Positions 22,430 through 33,821 of a stretch of 64,000 bases of DNA are shown here, piece after piece. Source of the DNA: Leuctra nigra. Lineage: Eukaryota; Arthropoda; Insecta; Plecoptera; Leuctridae. The notes beneath the pieces were generated by a model, which was not told the origin of the DNA, did not search any database, and was given only the letters and a program-made list of their open reading frames with translations. The position numbers were made by a program, and so were the translations under genes. Numbering within the stretch: position 1 is the first letter of the stretch; the number at the start of each line of letters is the position of its first letter. Location: the NCBI GenBank assembly GCA_934045905.1, contig OW203771.1:930001-994000 (forward strand), in the 5' to 3' direction.

Positions 22430-23230
22430 CAATTACATTTCACAGACAGCAGCTTTCTAAGCAGAGTGTTGGAGGAAAGACGACGAAACAGCCCTCTCGC
22501 ATGATTTGCATTCACCGTTTCGTTCAAGAAGGACTCTATGTAGATGCTACATTGTGGGGAGATTATCTTTGTGAATCCGTGAACAATTTTATAAATGTTG
22601 ATAACAGAATTGTTATGAAAATTATACAAAATTAAGAAAAATAAACTAGATAGTCATAATAAGAAGAATAGTCGATTCTCGTATGCATATTGCATCCAAA
22701 TTTTATAAAATTACGAAAACTTGGCATCAGACTGTATTTATCTCTATTGGCACGATTGATAGGTCAGATTAGACATTGATGTTATTAAATTTATTTTTAT
22801 ACAAGAATGGTTCCAATAATAGGGATTTGGGAATGGGGAAAATTGGGAATTAAATTTGTGTAGGTCAAATACTTGTTAATTTGACCACGAGAAATGAACA
22901 AAATGTATGGACTCAAGCTGAATTAACTTTAACTATCGTAGAAGTTAATTCAATGTAACAAAATGTATAATAATGCATCTTTCAGGCTTTAGCGTTTTAA
23001 AATAATGTAATTTATTTTATAATAAAAAATTAACTAATTTGTATGATAAGGATATTCAATATTTTCGTAATTGTTTAGTTGATTTAAAGTAATGTCTAAA
23101 ACCTGATATTGAAGAATGAGAATATTTGTGTAGGTACAAACAAATTATACTCCAAATCTGATTACTAAAACATGTGGAGACTGCTCGAGATTATCTTTCA
23201 GTGGTTTATCAACGAATTCCCGAAGCTTGT
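22430..23230. other. LRR gene intron, no feature seen
   Basis: AT-rich intron DNA; short frames (22429-22629, minus) have no recognisable domain. Confidence 0.35.
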
Positions 23231-23233
23231 TTT

Positions 23234-23884
23234 CAGTGGCGCCGACTTCTTGGGTGCTCTGGGGCTTGAGCACCCATTGGAAGCTTTCGAGGGATGCTAT
23301 AAGCTCCATCGAAATAATTTAAAAAAACATTAAAATAGAGAATTTTAACCATCTACTATAATCAGCGATTTAAATTGAAAATAATTTTAGCATGACCTCA
23401 ATTTGACATACTTTTAATTTGTGTGTTTTTTAAATGTTGAAATATTGAGCTTCAGTAGATGATGACACCTAAAACTCAACCCAAATCCCATAAAAACGTA
23501 CTACAAAAAGTGAAAACATTTAAGATATTTTCTGGGCTATGCGTACCGGATGCGTCTGCATGTCATCTACCTCCAGTCTCAAAAAAATTGGTTAACTTTA
23601 TTTATCGGGCTCCAGGCCCCTCTAGGTCACTCAAGCAGTCTGACTACATTAATTTAAAAAATTAAGTTTAGCGTCCGAAAAATATTTAAATTTTTTTACA
23701 TTTTAAAAAAACAACCTGCTTGGCAACGTTGTTAGTACCTAAATCACTTATTTTCTTAATTCTACAAAATGCCCGTTCCTGCCATACCTTTCTCCGAGTA
23801 TGGCAGACCTCCCCCCCCCCCCCCCTCCTCCACGATGAAAACAGTTTCTACGCGCCTGTCGGCCACCCAAAAGTCGGCGCCACT
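23234..23884. mobile_element. Element with AGTGGCGCCGACTT ends
   Basis: AGTGGCGCCGACTTCTTGGG at 23237 is mirrored by CCCAAAAGTCGGCGCCACTT at 23866-23885. No transposase is left. It contains a C15 tract at about 23810-23825. It ends about 110 bases before the first unit of the 113-bp array. Confidence 0.65.
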
Positions 23885-23993
23885 TCTTGTTTTGTTTGAT
23901 ATATTCTGGTGTAGAATGAAATTGTCATTAAGAATGAGGAGCTACATCGATTTCTCTTGATGTTGATGTTATAACAGTTCGTCCTGATTCTAA

Positions 23994-25123
23994 GCTGGTT
24001 GCTCCTGCGCCTCCTGGTGGCTCTCCTCGTCTTGCACACGTCACATTGCCAGGAGGATGACACGGAGCCGAGCTGCGAGTTTGATGACGTGACGTCCTGA
24101 TTCCAGGCTGGTTGCTCCTGCGCCTCCTGGTGGCTCTCCTCGTCTTGCACACGTCACATTGCCAGGAGGAAGACACGGAGCCGAGCTGCGAGTTTGATGA
24201 CGTGTCGTCCTGATTCCAGGCTGGTTGCTCCTGCGCCTCCTGGTGGCTCTCCTCGTCTTGCACACGTCACATTGCCAGGAGGAAGACACGGAGCCGAGCT
24301 GCGAGTTTGATGACGTGTCGTCCTGATTCCAGGCTGGTTGCTCCTGCGCCTCCTGGTGGCTCTTCTCGTCTTGCACACGTCACATTGCCAGGAGGATGAC
24401 ACGGAGCCGAGCTGCGAGTTTGATGACGTGTCGTCCTGATTCCAGGCTGGTTGCTCCTGAGCCTCCTGGTGGCTCTCCTCGTCTTGCACACGTCACATTG
24501 CCAGGAGGATGACACGGAGCCGAGCTGCGAGTTTGATGACGTGTCGTCCTGATTCCAGGCTGGTTGCTCCTGCGCCTCCTGGTGGCTCTCCTCGTCTTGC
24601 ACACGTCACATTGCCAGGAGGATGACACGGAGCCGAGCTGCGAGTTTGATGACGTGTCGTCCTGATTCCAGGCTGGTTGCTCCTGCGCCTCCTGGTGGCT
24701 CTCCTCGTCTTGCACACGTCACATTGCCAGGAGGATGACACGGAGCCGAGCTGCGAGTTTGATGACGTGTCGTCCTGATTCCAGGCTGGTTGCTCCTGCG
24801 CCTCCTGGTGGCTCTCCTCGTCTTGCACACGTCACATTGCCAGGAGGATGACACGGAGCCGAGCTGCGAGTTTGATGACGTGTCGTCCTGATTCCAGGCT
24901 GGTTGCTCCTGCGCCATCTGGTGGCTCTCCTCGTCTTGCACACGTCACATTGCCAGGAGGATGACACGGAGCCGAGCTGCGAGTTTGATGACGTGTCGTC
25001 CTGATTCCAGGCTGGTTGCTCCTGCGCCTCCTGGTGGCTCTCCTCGTCTTGCACACGTCACATTGCCAGGAGGATGACACGGAGCCGAGCTGCGAGTTTG
25101 ATGACGTGTCGTCCTGATTCCAG
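23994..25123 (+). repeat. 113-bp tandem array: ten extra copies of intron end + exon 2 start
   Basis: Units start (at the first exon base) at 23994, 24107, 24220, 24333, 24446, 24559, 24672, 24785, 24898 and 25011; the real exon follows at 25124. Each holds about 100 bases equal to the first part of exon 2 (signal peptide to CEFDDV) and about 13 bases of intron end, ...CCTGATTCCAG. The first unit has TTCTAAG. Copies differ by single bases (GAGGAAGAC or GAGGATGAC; CCATCTGG at 24913). In every unit the LRR frame hits TGA inside CGTCCTGATTCC, and 113 is not divisible by 3, so no unit can be added to the protein. Minus-strand frames of 111 residues here are artefacts of the array. Confidence 0.95.
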
Positions 25124-26037
25124 GCTGGTTGCTCCTGCGCCTCCTGGTGGCTCTCCTCGTCTTGCACACGTCACATTGCCAGGAGGATGACACGGAGCCG
25201 AGCTGCGAGTTTGATGACGTGTCATCCACCTGCAGACATGTGACGTCATTCGCCTCCATCACTCCGCTGCTTCCAACTGAACCTCGAGCATTCTATTGGT
25301 TCCATCTAGAAGACAGTCCGGATGTGCAACTCACAAGTAGAGACTTCAACCATACGGCGTTCCAGAACACGTGGCGGATAAAACTAATCCGTTGTAACAT
25401 TTCCACAATCAATCCAGAACCTTTCACATTCTTGCCAAGATTAACAGAACTCAGAATCTGGTCCAACAATCTCACCGAGATCAGTTCAAGCTCATTCTTA
25501 GGTTTGGAACGCTTGGAGATGCTTGAACTGAATGACAACCAGATAGCGCCAGTAGCTGCTGACACTTTCAAGAACTTGCTCAATCTGACGGTTATAGATC
25601 TGAGCAACAACAAAATATCTTCTATAGCTGATAATATGTTTGAGAATCAGAGGGAACTTGAGGCGCTGCTCTTATCGCGTAACCAGATCGCAGTTGTGAA
25701 TGACAACACATTCAAGGGGTTGGTTCAGTTGGAGTACTTTCATTTGAGTAACAACAGGATCGAGAGTATAAGTCCTGGAGCCTTCACTGAGTTGACTCAA
25801 TTGTGGTATTTGCATCTCGGTAATAATAATCTCCAGAGTCTGCCTCCAGCGTTATTCCAGACCAACAAACAACTCTGGTACTTGGAACTGTCAGGGAATA
25901 ACCTGGCCAATCTGGCAAACTATCCTTTGAACATTCCATCTTTACATAGAATCGATCTGAGTAATGTCAAAATGAAGTCAATTTCCGATCTTTATTTCGA
26001 AATTTTGAAGAATGTGTCAATTCAATTCAATTTATAA
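25124..26037 (+). CDS. Secreted leucine-rich-repeat protein, exon 2
   Basis: The acceptor TGATTCCAG at 25115-25123 joins exon 1 in phase; the full protein is 310 residues. Residues 1-25 form a signal peptide (hydrophobic LLLRLLVALLVL, cleavage near HTSHC). A Cys-containing N-terminal part follows (CEFDDVSSTC). From about residue 90 to 298 there are nine leucine-rich repeats of 24 residues, such as LEMLELNDNQIAPV, LTVIDLSNNKISSI and LEYFHLSNNRIESI. No transmembrane segment, C-terminal cysteine cap or intracellular domain is seen, so it should be an extracellular binding or adhesion protein; the ligand is unknown. The end (IQFNL) directly meets repeat-like DNA and could be truncated. There is no ATG in the exon before the LRRs, which is why exon 1 is needed. 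It lies inside an intron of the receptor, on the opposite strand. Confidence 0.88.
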
Positions 26038-26084
26038 GCATTTTATTCTCCGATTCATATTTATACAGAGTACAATTACAAAAA

Positions 26085-26145
26085 AATAAAAAAATATATA
26101 AAAAGAAGAATAGCCCTCATGGGGTCAAAGAGACCCTGTGTGAGG
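26085..26145 (+). terminator. AATAAA and GCCCTCA..TGAGGGC hairpin after the LRR gene
   Basis: AATAAA at 26085-26090 lies 48 bases after the stop. Just behind, TAGCCCTCATGGGGTC and GACCCTGTGTGAGGGCA (26111-26145) form a stem with a five-base loop. The stem may instead belong to a retroelement tail. Confidence 0.45.
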
Positions 26146-26248
26146 GCATGGAAAGGTAAAGTAAACTTTTTAAACATAATTCAGATTGACAACTAAGGAA
26201 AAACAGACTGTGAGAAACAGATAAATACAACATTACCTATTAACAATA

Positions 26249-27190
26249 CTAGGAAAACGCTCTGTGTAACGCGTTGATGAGCGAGCACGGACACGCGCAA
26301 CACCTCGAACCGAAATTATGTCTATCGAAAATATCATTAAAAGCCAATAATTCTTGAAATTCGTCAGACTTGTAGGTATAAAAATCTCCAAATATTCCTG
26401 AAGTATTAGTCCCAATAACCATGCAAAGGTTTAAGTTGATCGATTGAACCTTTATGATTAAAATGTTCCTTGTTAATATTCAAAACTCTTAGGATCTATT
26501 TAAAAAAAATATACCTGGGACCACTCATATGATATAAGTGTGTGTACTTACACAATATTAGACGATCTGTTGAACGGTCATATCAGTTTCATACGTTTGA
26601 AAGTTTCTGCTCTAACTACCTTGGAACTATAAAGAGTCGAAGTAGCCGTGATCAACATTTTTGAGTTATTTGACAGCCATCACGCAAAATGCCCGTAAAA
26701 TGTCAATAACGTTTGGATTTAAACACAGATAAGTCTGAAAAATGTCAAAAATACAGATACTATTGGTACCAATGACCACGCGAAGTTTTAAGTTGATCGC
26801 TCAATCGGTTCTAGTTTAAATTTCAAAAATCATATGAAATATTTTTTTTAAATTTTAACCAATGGGAGGATTTGGCTGAAATTTTGTATGATTGGGTACA
26901 ATGTTGGTTGCAATGACTCTGCTAAATTTCAAATTGATCGGAGCAACCAATCGAAAGATAATTTTTTTTAAACTTGAACCAATCAAAGGAGCCCGTTCAA
27001 AAACGATCCCAGGGATCGCATAGATTACGTTAGCATATGTGCAAAGTTTCAGATCGATTGAATGTGCGGTTTAGCCTGGGCTGTGCGGACAAAAAAACAA
27101 AAAAACAAAAAAACAAAAAAACAAAAAAACAAAAAAACACACAGAGAAAGTGCCATAAGAGTACCGTGGTGACGCTCGCTACGCTCGCTC
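26249..27190 (-). mobile_element. Helitron-like non-autonomous element, full-length copy
   Basis: On the minus strand it starts near GAGCGAGCGTAGCGAGCGTC (27190) and ends ...AACGCGTTACACAGAGCGTT-TTC-CTAG at 26249, followed by T. It is about 940 bases. A (CAAAAAAA)n tract lies near its start (27085-27137). Interior phrases (GATCGATTGA, TTTCAGCCAAATCCTCCCAT) are shared with the copies at 28.1-28.9, 41.5-42.5 and 53.9-54.4 kb. No Rep/helicase frame is present. Confidence 0.65.
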
Positions 27191-27477
27191 AATAACGAGC
27201 TCGGTAAGAAATTATTAATAAATTAATATTCAACGGTAAGGTTACAAAAGTATTGTCATTTACATTTTCAACACACACTTGCATATTCAAGAAACTGAAT
27301 TAATTATGAAAACGCTATGTGTAACGCGTTGATGAGCGAGCACAGACACGCGCAACATCTCCAATCGAGCACGATCCATTCAATCAAAGATAGCTAACTG
27401 CATTATTACTGATTTTCATAGCAACTTTCCAACACTCTGGAACAACTGAGTGACAGATAGTGAGGGCTTTTAGCATA

Positions 27478-27945
27478 CTAGGAAAACGCTCTGTGTGACG
27501 CGTTGATGAGCGAGCACGGATACACGCAACACCTCGAACCGAAATTATGTCTATCGAAAATGGCATTAAAAGCCAATAATTCTTGAATTTCGTCACAGAC
27601 TTATATAAATATCTCCAAAATCTCCAAAAATATTGGTCCCAATAACCTTGCTAAGTTTTAAGTTGATCGATTACCCTTTGATTTAACGGTTCCTTGTTAA
27701 GTTTCAAAAATCACAGGATATGTTTCAAAAAATATACCTGGGACCACTCATATGATATGATATTAGTGTGTACACAATATCAGATCATAGATCAGATCAA
27801 TCTGTTGAACGGTCATTATTAGTTTCATTTCGTTTGAAACTTTCTGCTCTAACTACCTTGCCTTGAACTGAAGATTCGAAGTCGCCGTGAATTTGACAGC
27901 CAACGAGCAAAATGTCCCTAGAATTACAAAAACGTTTGAAAATAA
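27478..27945 (-). mobile_element. Helitron-like element, 3' half, reverse
   Basis: Begins with CTAGGAAAACGCTCTGTGTG on the plus strand (the reversed 3' end) and runs through the phrases shared with the 26.2-kb copy. The 5' half is missing, and it meets the forward copy at about 28.0 kb across an AT-rich junction and a T30 tract (28046-28075). Confidence 0.65.
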
Positions 27946-28044
27946 CGACAGATTAGACTGGAAATTGGCAAAAATATTAATAATAATTATTATTAATATT
28001 ATTATTAATAAAAATAATAATTGGCTCTTTTGGCACGGACCTCT

Positions 28045-28075
<31 letters not shown>

Positions 28076-28079
28076 CTGT

Positions 28080-28890
28080 TACTGACGATATACAGGTCAG
28101 AGTTTTTCTTCGATCGAGCTGAAATTTTGCACACATGTACGTAACATTTCTGATTGTTGCAGACCCTAATTTTTTTGAAATCCATTGATTGGTTCAAATT
28201 TAAAAAAAATTAACTTTCGATTGGTTGTTTTGATCAAATTGAAATTTTGACAAGTCATTACCCCCAACATTGTACCCAATCAAACAAAGTTTCAGCCAAA
28301 TCCTCCCATTGGTTAAAATTTAAAACCATCTTTCCTGTGTTTTTAGAAATTTAAACTATAACCGATTGAACGATCAACTTATAACTTCGCATGATGGTTG
28401 GGTCCAACATTATCTGCATTTTTGACAATTTTCATACTAATCTGTGTTTAAATCCAAACGTTATTGATATTTTACGGACTATTAGCGTGTTGGCTGTCAA
28501 ATTCACGGCGACTTCGACTCTTCAGTTCAAGGCAAGGTAGTTAGAGCAGAAACTTTCAAACGCAAATGAAACTGATAATGACCGTTCAACAGTCGATCTG
28601 ATATTGTGTAGACACACTTATATCATATGAGTGGTCTCAGGTATATTTTTTGAAGGAGATCCTGTGATTTTTGAAAATTAACACGGAACAGTTCAATCAT
28701 AAAGGTTCAATTGATCAACTTAAAGCTTTGCATGGTTATTTGGACCAATATTTTAGGAATGTTTTGAGATTTCTATACAAATCTGTGGCGAAATTTTAGA
28801 ATTATTGGCTTTTAATGACATTTTCGATAGACAGAATTTCGGTTCGAGGTGTTGCGCGTATCCGTGCTCGCTCATCAACGCGTTACTCAG
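28080..28890 (+). mobile_element. Helitron-like element, forward, lacking its very end
   Basis: Same interior as the other copies, in forward direction; stops at CAACGCGTTACTCAG without the final GCGTT-TTCCTAG. It contains the empty TTAA site GGCTTTTAATGACATTTTCG (about 28808) that is filled at 17163. Confidence 0.65.
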
Positions 28891-29239
28891 ATTCATTGGT
28901 TAAAATTTAAATAAATATCTCCTGATAGGCTGAAAAATGAAAACGGTCTTCGATAATTCTGATCAAACTCATATTTTGCATGATCATTAAGACCAATATT
29001 GTCTCTTATTTTACAAAATTTCATCCCAATCAGTTAAGAACGTATGAAGTTATTTACATTTTTAATATCTGTCAGTAATGAAGTATCGAAATGAATGTTT
29101 TCCAGTGCCAATTGAAAATTGATTCTGATTTGCTTTATGAACCAGGTGCTTAGATGCTATTTTAAAGTTTCGATGAAAAGCATACACTTTTAAGTTGATA
29201 TCATAATCAATTCCATATGGATGTATATGTTTTCTGTGC

Positions 29240-29319
29240 GTTGTGTACGCATTTCCGGTTCGAGAATTTGCACGTACCCGTGCTCGCTTATCAACGCGTT
29301 ACACTGAGCGTTTTCCTAG
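29240..29319 (+). mobile_element. Helitron-like 3' end fragment
   Basis: Terminal part only: GTGCTCGCTTATCAACGCG, hairpin, TTC-CTAG at 29316-29319, followed by T. Confidence 0.6.
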
Positions 29320-29379
29320 TATATTATTTGTGTACGAATAGGTAGTAAACAATGTGCAAGGATGATAGCGTATCATTTA

Positions 29380-29600
29380 AAAATCTAGAGGGGTAACCAA
29401 AGTTGTATTTTTCTAAGTTAATAAATATATAGGCAGATTTAAAATGACCGCCATTTTATGTCCATAATAATTGACCTTTATCCAATATTGCTTTATCCAA
29501 AAACAACATTTCATTGCTCTCAAAGTAAGTAGTCGAAATAATTTAATTCCAGTTTTGCTACTTTGAAGATTTAACAAAGCGCAGCAAGCAATGTGATTGG
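29380..29600. repeat. Fragment of the CAAAGTTGTATTT / GACCGCCATTTT repeat
   Basis: AACCAAAGTTGTATTTTTCT and AAAATGACCGCCATTTT correspond to words inside the palindrome at 54437-55380. Confidence 0.5.
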
Positions 29601-29655
29601 AGTGGTCTCCTGGCATACAAATGCGGACCTACATAACATACATGTCGCTAGGGCA

Positions 29656-29792
29656 GTCTTGGGGGGGGGGGGGGGGGGTAGACGGGGGGACAGACGGCGA
29701 TTCAATTTCCATCTTGTGGAAAATGCTCAATCAGCACTGCCAGAGCCTTTGCCAGTTCTCCCGTGGGGGGGGGGGGGGGGGGGGGGGGGCGT
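29656..29792. repeat. Two long G tracts
   Basis: About 18 G at 29661-29678 and about 25 G at 29764-29789 on the plus strand; G-quadruplex potential and sequencing-error risk. Frames crossing them are not taken as genes. Confidence 0.9.
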
Positions 29793-30236
29793 CCTCTGGG
29801 AGATGTACACTTTCGGAAACATAAATTGAGGAAGGTACAAGGGAAATGACGGACAATCGATGACTGCTTGTATTCAGAGGACATGAATCTATCTTCTTCA
29901 AAAGGCTTTTACTGATTCTGAAATCTTACTTTACCGTGTTGATATTTTAATATGTAGCTATCTATTGAGATAATCCCGTTATTATCATATCATTGGTCTT
30001 GTCACACAGCTGCTTTCAAGGTCTTTAGATCATCAAATATCAAACAGCATATTATTTGCTTCCTACTTGTGCTCGCTTATCAACGCTTTACCATTGCAGT
30101 ATTCCAGTTCATTATTTACATTTCACTGATATGCAAACTTCTTAAATCAGGCTAAATCTCAAGGCTTATCCTCGCAATGAACAGAAAAATGGTATTCGTT
30201 TTCTGTTCATAAGTTTGGCTTTTAATAGATTGATAT

Positions 30237-30702
30237 TATATTGCATATAGAACGTTTCACAAACTTTATTGTTCATTGTTTTAAATTATTTTAATCATTG
30301 TTTACTACCTGTCAAACTGTTATGTCAAACTCCTGATGAAGCTTGTCGAAGAAAGGCGAAAACGGAACTTGGTTGGCTGAGTGGTAACGCTCTGAACTTG
30401 TATTCGGATGCCCGGGTTCGATTCCCGCGGCCGTCCTTCCTGACTGGGTTTTTTTCGTGGTTTTCCCTCAGTCGACAGGCAAATGCTGGGAAGGTACCCT
30501 ACTAATAGGCCAACACCGCCTTCTTCCCACCTTACATCCTTTCCTACTCTTCACCATCATCTCCCAATCATCATCATAATCATTCATCCGTCGCCATTAG
30601 CCTCGCTGCAGAACAGTGCGACGTTAAGCCCCAGACAGGCGAAATTTTGAAAGATTCAATAAATAATGAAGTTTGTGAAACGTTCTATGCAATATAATGT
30701 TA
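30237..30702. mobile_element. Inverted-repeat element carrying a SINE in its loop
   Basis: TAGAACGTTTCACAAACTTT at about 30247 is mirrored by AAAGTTTGTGAAACGTTCTA near 30672-30690, with TTATATTGCAT continuing the arm. Between the arms lies the SINE at 30369-30660. Confidence 0.7.
30369..30660 (+). mobile_element. tRNA-derived SINE
   Basis: A box TGGCTGAGTGG at 30374-30384 and B box GGTTCGATTCC at 30415-30425, about 40 bases apart as in a pol III promoter, followed by a tRNA-unrelated body (TTTTTCGTGGTTTTCCCTCA, GCCATTAGCCTCGCTGCAG) and an A/T-rich tail. Reverse fragments of the body are at 40629-40785 and 31595-31660. It is not a tRNA gene: the cloverleaf does not close. Confidence 0.85.
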
Positions 30703-30754
30703 ATCCAGAAAAGTGACAAATAATTATAAAATAACATGCGTTAATGAACATCAA

Positions 30755-31302
30755 TAGGTCTGTTCGTTTTGCTTACTGCAGTTGCAGTAGCCGCAGCTTA
30801 CAGTAGGCCCTGGTTACTCTTGCAGTAGCTTGCTGTACCAACACAAAACGAACGCATTTGCAGCAGGATGGCAGGCTGGCCTTTTCCTATTGGTTGGGAG
30901 GTTTGTGAATTGGCGGGAAGATTGTAAAAATAAGTGAGGTTATGTTCTGCATTTATAGAATTCTTGTCTAATCCCAATGCATTTTTATATAAATATGTAT
31001 CATTTCATAACATATAACTAAACTTAACTCTGAAACAAATACTCATTTCCCTCCTCCTTAGGACTTTTTCACTATCCATCCATAAGAAACACATGTTATA
31101 TTTCAAACATCGGCCATTTTGCCGCCTACTGCAAAGTTACTGCATTTACATCATCTCCCTACCCAGCTGTAAGAGCAGTCACTGCGCAGCTACTGTCAGT
31201 GTCAAATCGAACACAATCGCAGTGACGGAACAGCAAGTTTAATGCAAAACGAACGGATTTGCAGTGAGCAGTAAAGTGCAGTAAGCAAAACGAACAGACC
31301 TA
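30755..31302. mobile_element. MITE with GGTCTGTTCGTTTTGCTTAC ends
   Basis: TA-GGTCTGTTCGTTTTGCTTAC..GCAG on the left is mirrored up to GAACAGACC-TA on the right. About 24-base inverted repeats, no frame, TA at both flanks. Interior is rich in GCAGTAGC/CTGCAGT words. Confidence 0.85.
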
Positions 31303-31367
31303 ATGATAACGTATTGTGCTGTACAATCCCCGACTAGTACTACATGTCTTACTACTCAAGATAACTA

Positions 31368-31512
31368 CAGATGCATCTGATGAGATACGTCAACTCTGAC
31401 TAGAGAGTAGACAATGGCGTGTAGTAGACTATGATGGGTTATGTTTTCATTGAAATCACTGTCTGTCACTTCGCCTATTCATTCATAGTTCACGTATCTC
31501 AAATCAGATGTA
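31368..31512. mobile_element. Small foldback MITE
   Basis: AGATGCATCTGATGAGATACGT is mirrored near 31490-31512 (ACGTATCTCAAATCAGATGTAT). Confidence 0.6.
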
Positions 31513-31654
31513 TTATACGAAAGCTTGAATATTACAAATGGTGGCAGAATGTGGGATATTCATGTTTATTTTTTCTCTTACTCAAATAAGTTGGTATTTA
31601 GTGGTGTTTAGCGTCACACTGGTCTGCAACTAGGCTAATGGCGACGAAAACATC

Positions 31655-31800
31655 TGTAACTCAGAGGTAGAAGGCCTCAAGTCCATTTCAATGAGTCTTC
31701 TTATTATCCATCATATTTGTAATGGTGACATGAGTCATTGTGCAAGAGAATACTTCAATGTAACTGTATTTGTTACATCAGTCAAATGACAATTGATGGA
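31655..31800. repeat. Dispersed repeat, also at 40153-40320
   Basis: Both contain AACTCAGAGGTAGAAGGCC, ATATTTGTAATGGTGACATG and AGTCATTGTG.AAGAGAATAC. Confidence 0.65.
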
Positions 31801-32004
31801 GCTCGATTACATGATTCCAAAAGTGTGCAGCCCAAAATCGAGAATATGGACTTCCGTCCTTCTACCTCTTAGGTAAAAATGAAAATGATGAGGAATTGGT
31901 AAGGATTGGCAATGGGAATGTTGCGATCGTGGCCGATTAGTATGTAACATTCCCAGAATATGCAGTGGAGTTAAAAATACAATATTGAGTCTCTTGGGCA
32001 CAAC

Positions 32005-32640
32005 CTATTCGACACTAAAAGTTGCAAGACGCCACTTAGCAGAAAAAATTAACATCTCAACCACGAGTACTTGTGCTCATGCGCACAGGGCACGAGCAGG
32101 CAAGTCACTTATATGTCAATCGTATAACGAGTTCAGTAAAAGTTATAATTACATCGCGAAATAACAAGAAATTGATGCTTACCTCAGTATCAACAATCAA
32201 ATACCATCGGCATATTTCATTACAGCACACATTCATTTAAATTATTGTGAAAACGAGATGTCTATTCACCAAAAATCACCATTTGACAGTTGCAATTGTT
32301 TTTCTCACGGCCTTCTGAAAACACATTATTCTTGACGCATCGTTCAAACAACTGCAATCTGTCAAATGCTGCTTTTGGTGAATAGACAACTCGTTTTCAC
32401 AAGAATTTGAATGAATGTGTGCTGTAATGAAATATGGCAATTGTATTTGATTGTTGACACTGAGGTAAGCATCAATTTAGGTTATTTCGCGATGTATTTA
32501 TAACTTTTTACTGAACTCGTTACGATTGACATCTAAGTGACTTGTATGTAAGAGTACGCACGCGCACTGGGACTGTACTCGCAGGAGCGGCCATCTTACT
32601 GATATCAGCGCAATCTCTTGGTACTTTTAGTGTCGAATAG
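32005..32640. mobile_element. Long foldback element, CTATTCGACACTAAAAG ends
   Basis: Terminal CTATTCGACACTAAAAGT is mirrored at 32623-32640. Arms of about 300 bases stay alignable (ACATCGCGAAATAAC, TTGATGCTTACCTCAGT.TCAACAATCAA) and meet at about 32310. A one-armed, rearranged copy lies at 37496-38130. Confidence 0.85.
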
Positions 32641-32644
32641 TGAT

Positions 32645-33815
32645 TAATTGGACAAAATATGACTGCCTTACGTCGTCACTGACTGTCTATGGCAGAATGT
32701 ACAAGCGAAGTTAACAAGAAGAACATAACATTAATGCATTTTGAGTTATTATGAGAGCGCTCCTAAGGGGTTTTCTATTTCACTTTACCTTTCAGTTTGT
32801 TTTTTGTTTGCTATTTTGTGTTTTTGTAGGCAATATCAATGTTCAATCACGCTTTCTGATAGTTTGCAATTCGCTAATATAATAGCAGTCACACATATAG
32901 GATTTGTGCAACATCCTTCATTTACTCCTCACTTATACAACTTTATTTACTCCTTTATTTACAGGTACCCAACATTGCACTTACTTTGTTCAATTATAGT
33001 TTTATTTTGCTGATCACGTATTAAGTGATTTGATTTGTACAAAGCCCCTCTCAAGCCCAGTATAACGGCTCTCGTATTGCCCCAGGGGATGGGGGGGGGG
33101 GGAGGGAGGGGGCAAAGGATCAGTCTTAATCCGTCTCAATCCCTCTTCTTAACCAACACAGACCACGTGATTACAATGACTTTTATAACTCATCCATTAC
33201 GTTCTTCTTCTCTGCGGTGAAGTCTCTAGACACTGTCCATGGTTTTAATAAGTCTGGATACAACAAGCCATTTTCACGTATTTTTCAGGTTTTATGTTGT
33301 CAAACATTCCCATTTTCGCAGCTGTTATTCTTTCAAATTTTCCAAATGTTTGCTCGTCCATTTTTTTATGTATGATTAGTTTCCTCCACATTTTGTTTTA
33401 ATTATCATGTTTTGTTTTACAAAACAAAACTTTTTTTAAAAGTAAAATTTTTATCTAATTGTTTTCTGATTTTCTAAATTTCTTGACTTTTAAAACCTTT
33501 ACGATTTTTACATAAGACATGCTTTTTTGTTAACTTTGTTTGTTTTGACAAATTATCTCCCCATTTATGTTGTGATATTCATACAACCTTTTAATTTTTG
33601 CCTTTTCATATTTTTTTTTCTATAATTAACTATTATTGATTTCATTGAAAACCGTAAATATTTTTTTATTCTTAACATAATATGCTCATTGTTTACTTTC
33701 CTAATTCTTTTATGATAAGATTGCTGAACAAATAAAGATACACTTATAAGGATTGCTCCTACATCATCTTGAAAATTATTAACAAAATTATAAAAAAAAA
33801 TCATCAAATTATAAA
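32645..33815. other. Receptor intron DNA
   Basis: Contains a G10 tract at about 33090 and a T-rich, low-complexity stretch at 33330-33800. The short frames have no domain. Confidence 0.35.
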
Positions 33816-33821
33816 AAAAAT

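Noticed and set aside
25129..25131. Start of the LRR protein at 25129
   Set aside because: The codon is TTG, not ATG. The exon begins at an acceptor, and exon 1 at 22398 supplies the ATG in the right phase.
23848..25262. A ladder of overlapping 111-residue minus-strand frames
   Set aside because: Identical frames arising from the 113-bp array, antisense to LRR exon 2.
29593..29884. Frames with poly-Gly or poly-Pro
   Set aside because: Produced by two long G tracts.
30369..30445. tRNA gene
   Set aside because: A and B boxes are present, but acceptor-stem pairing is lacking and a SINE body follows.
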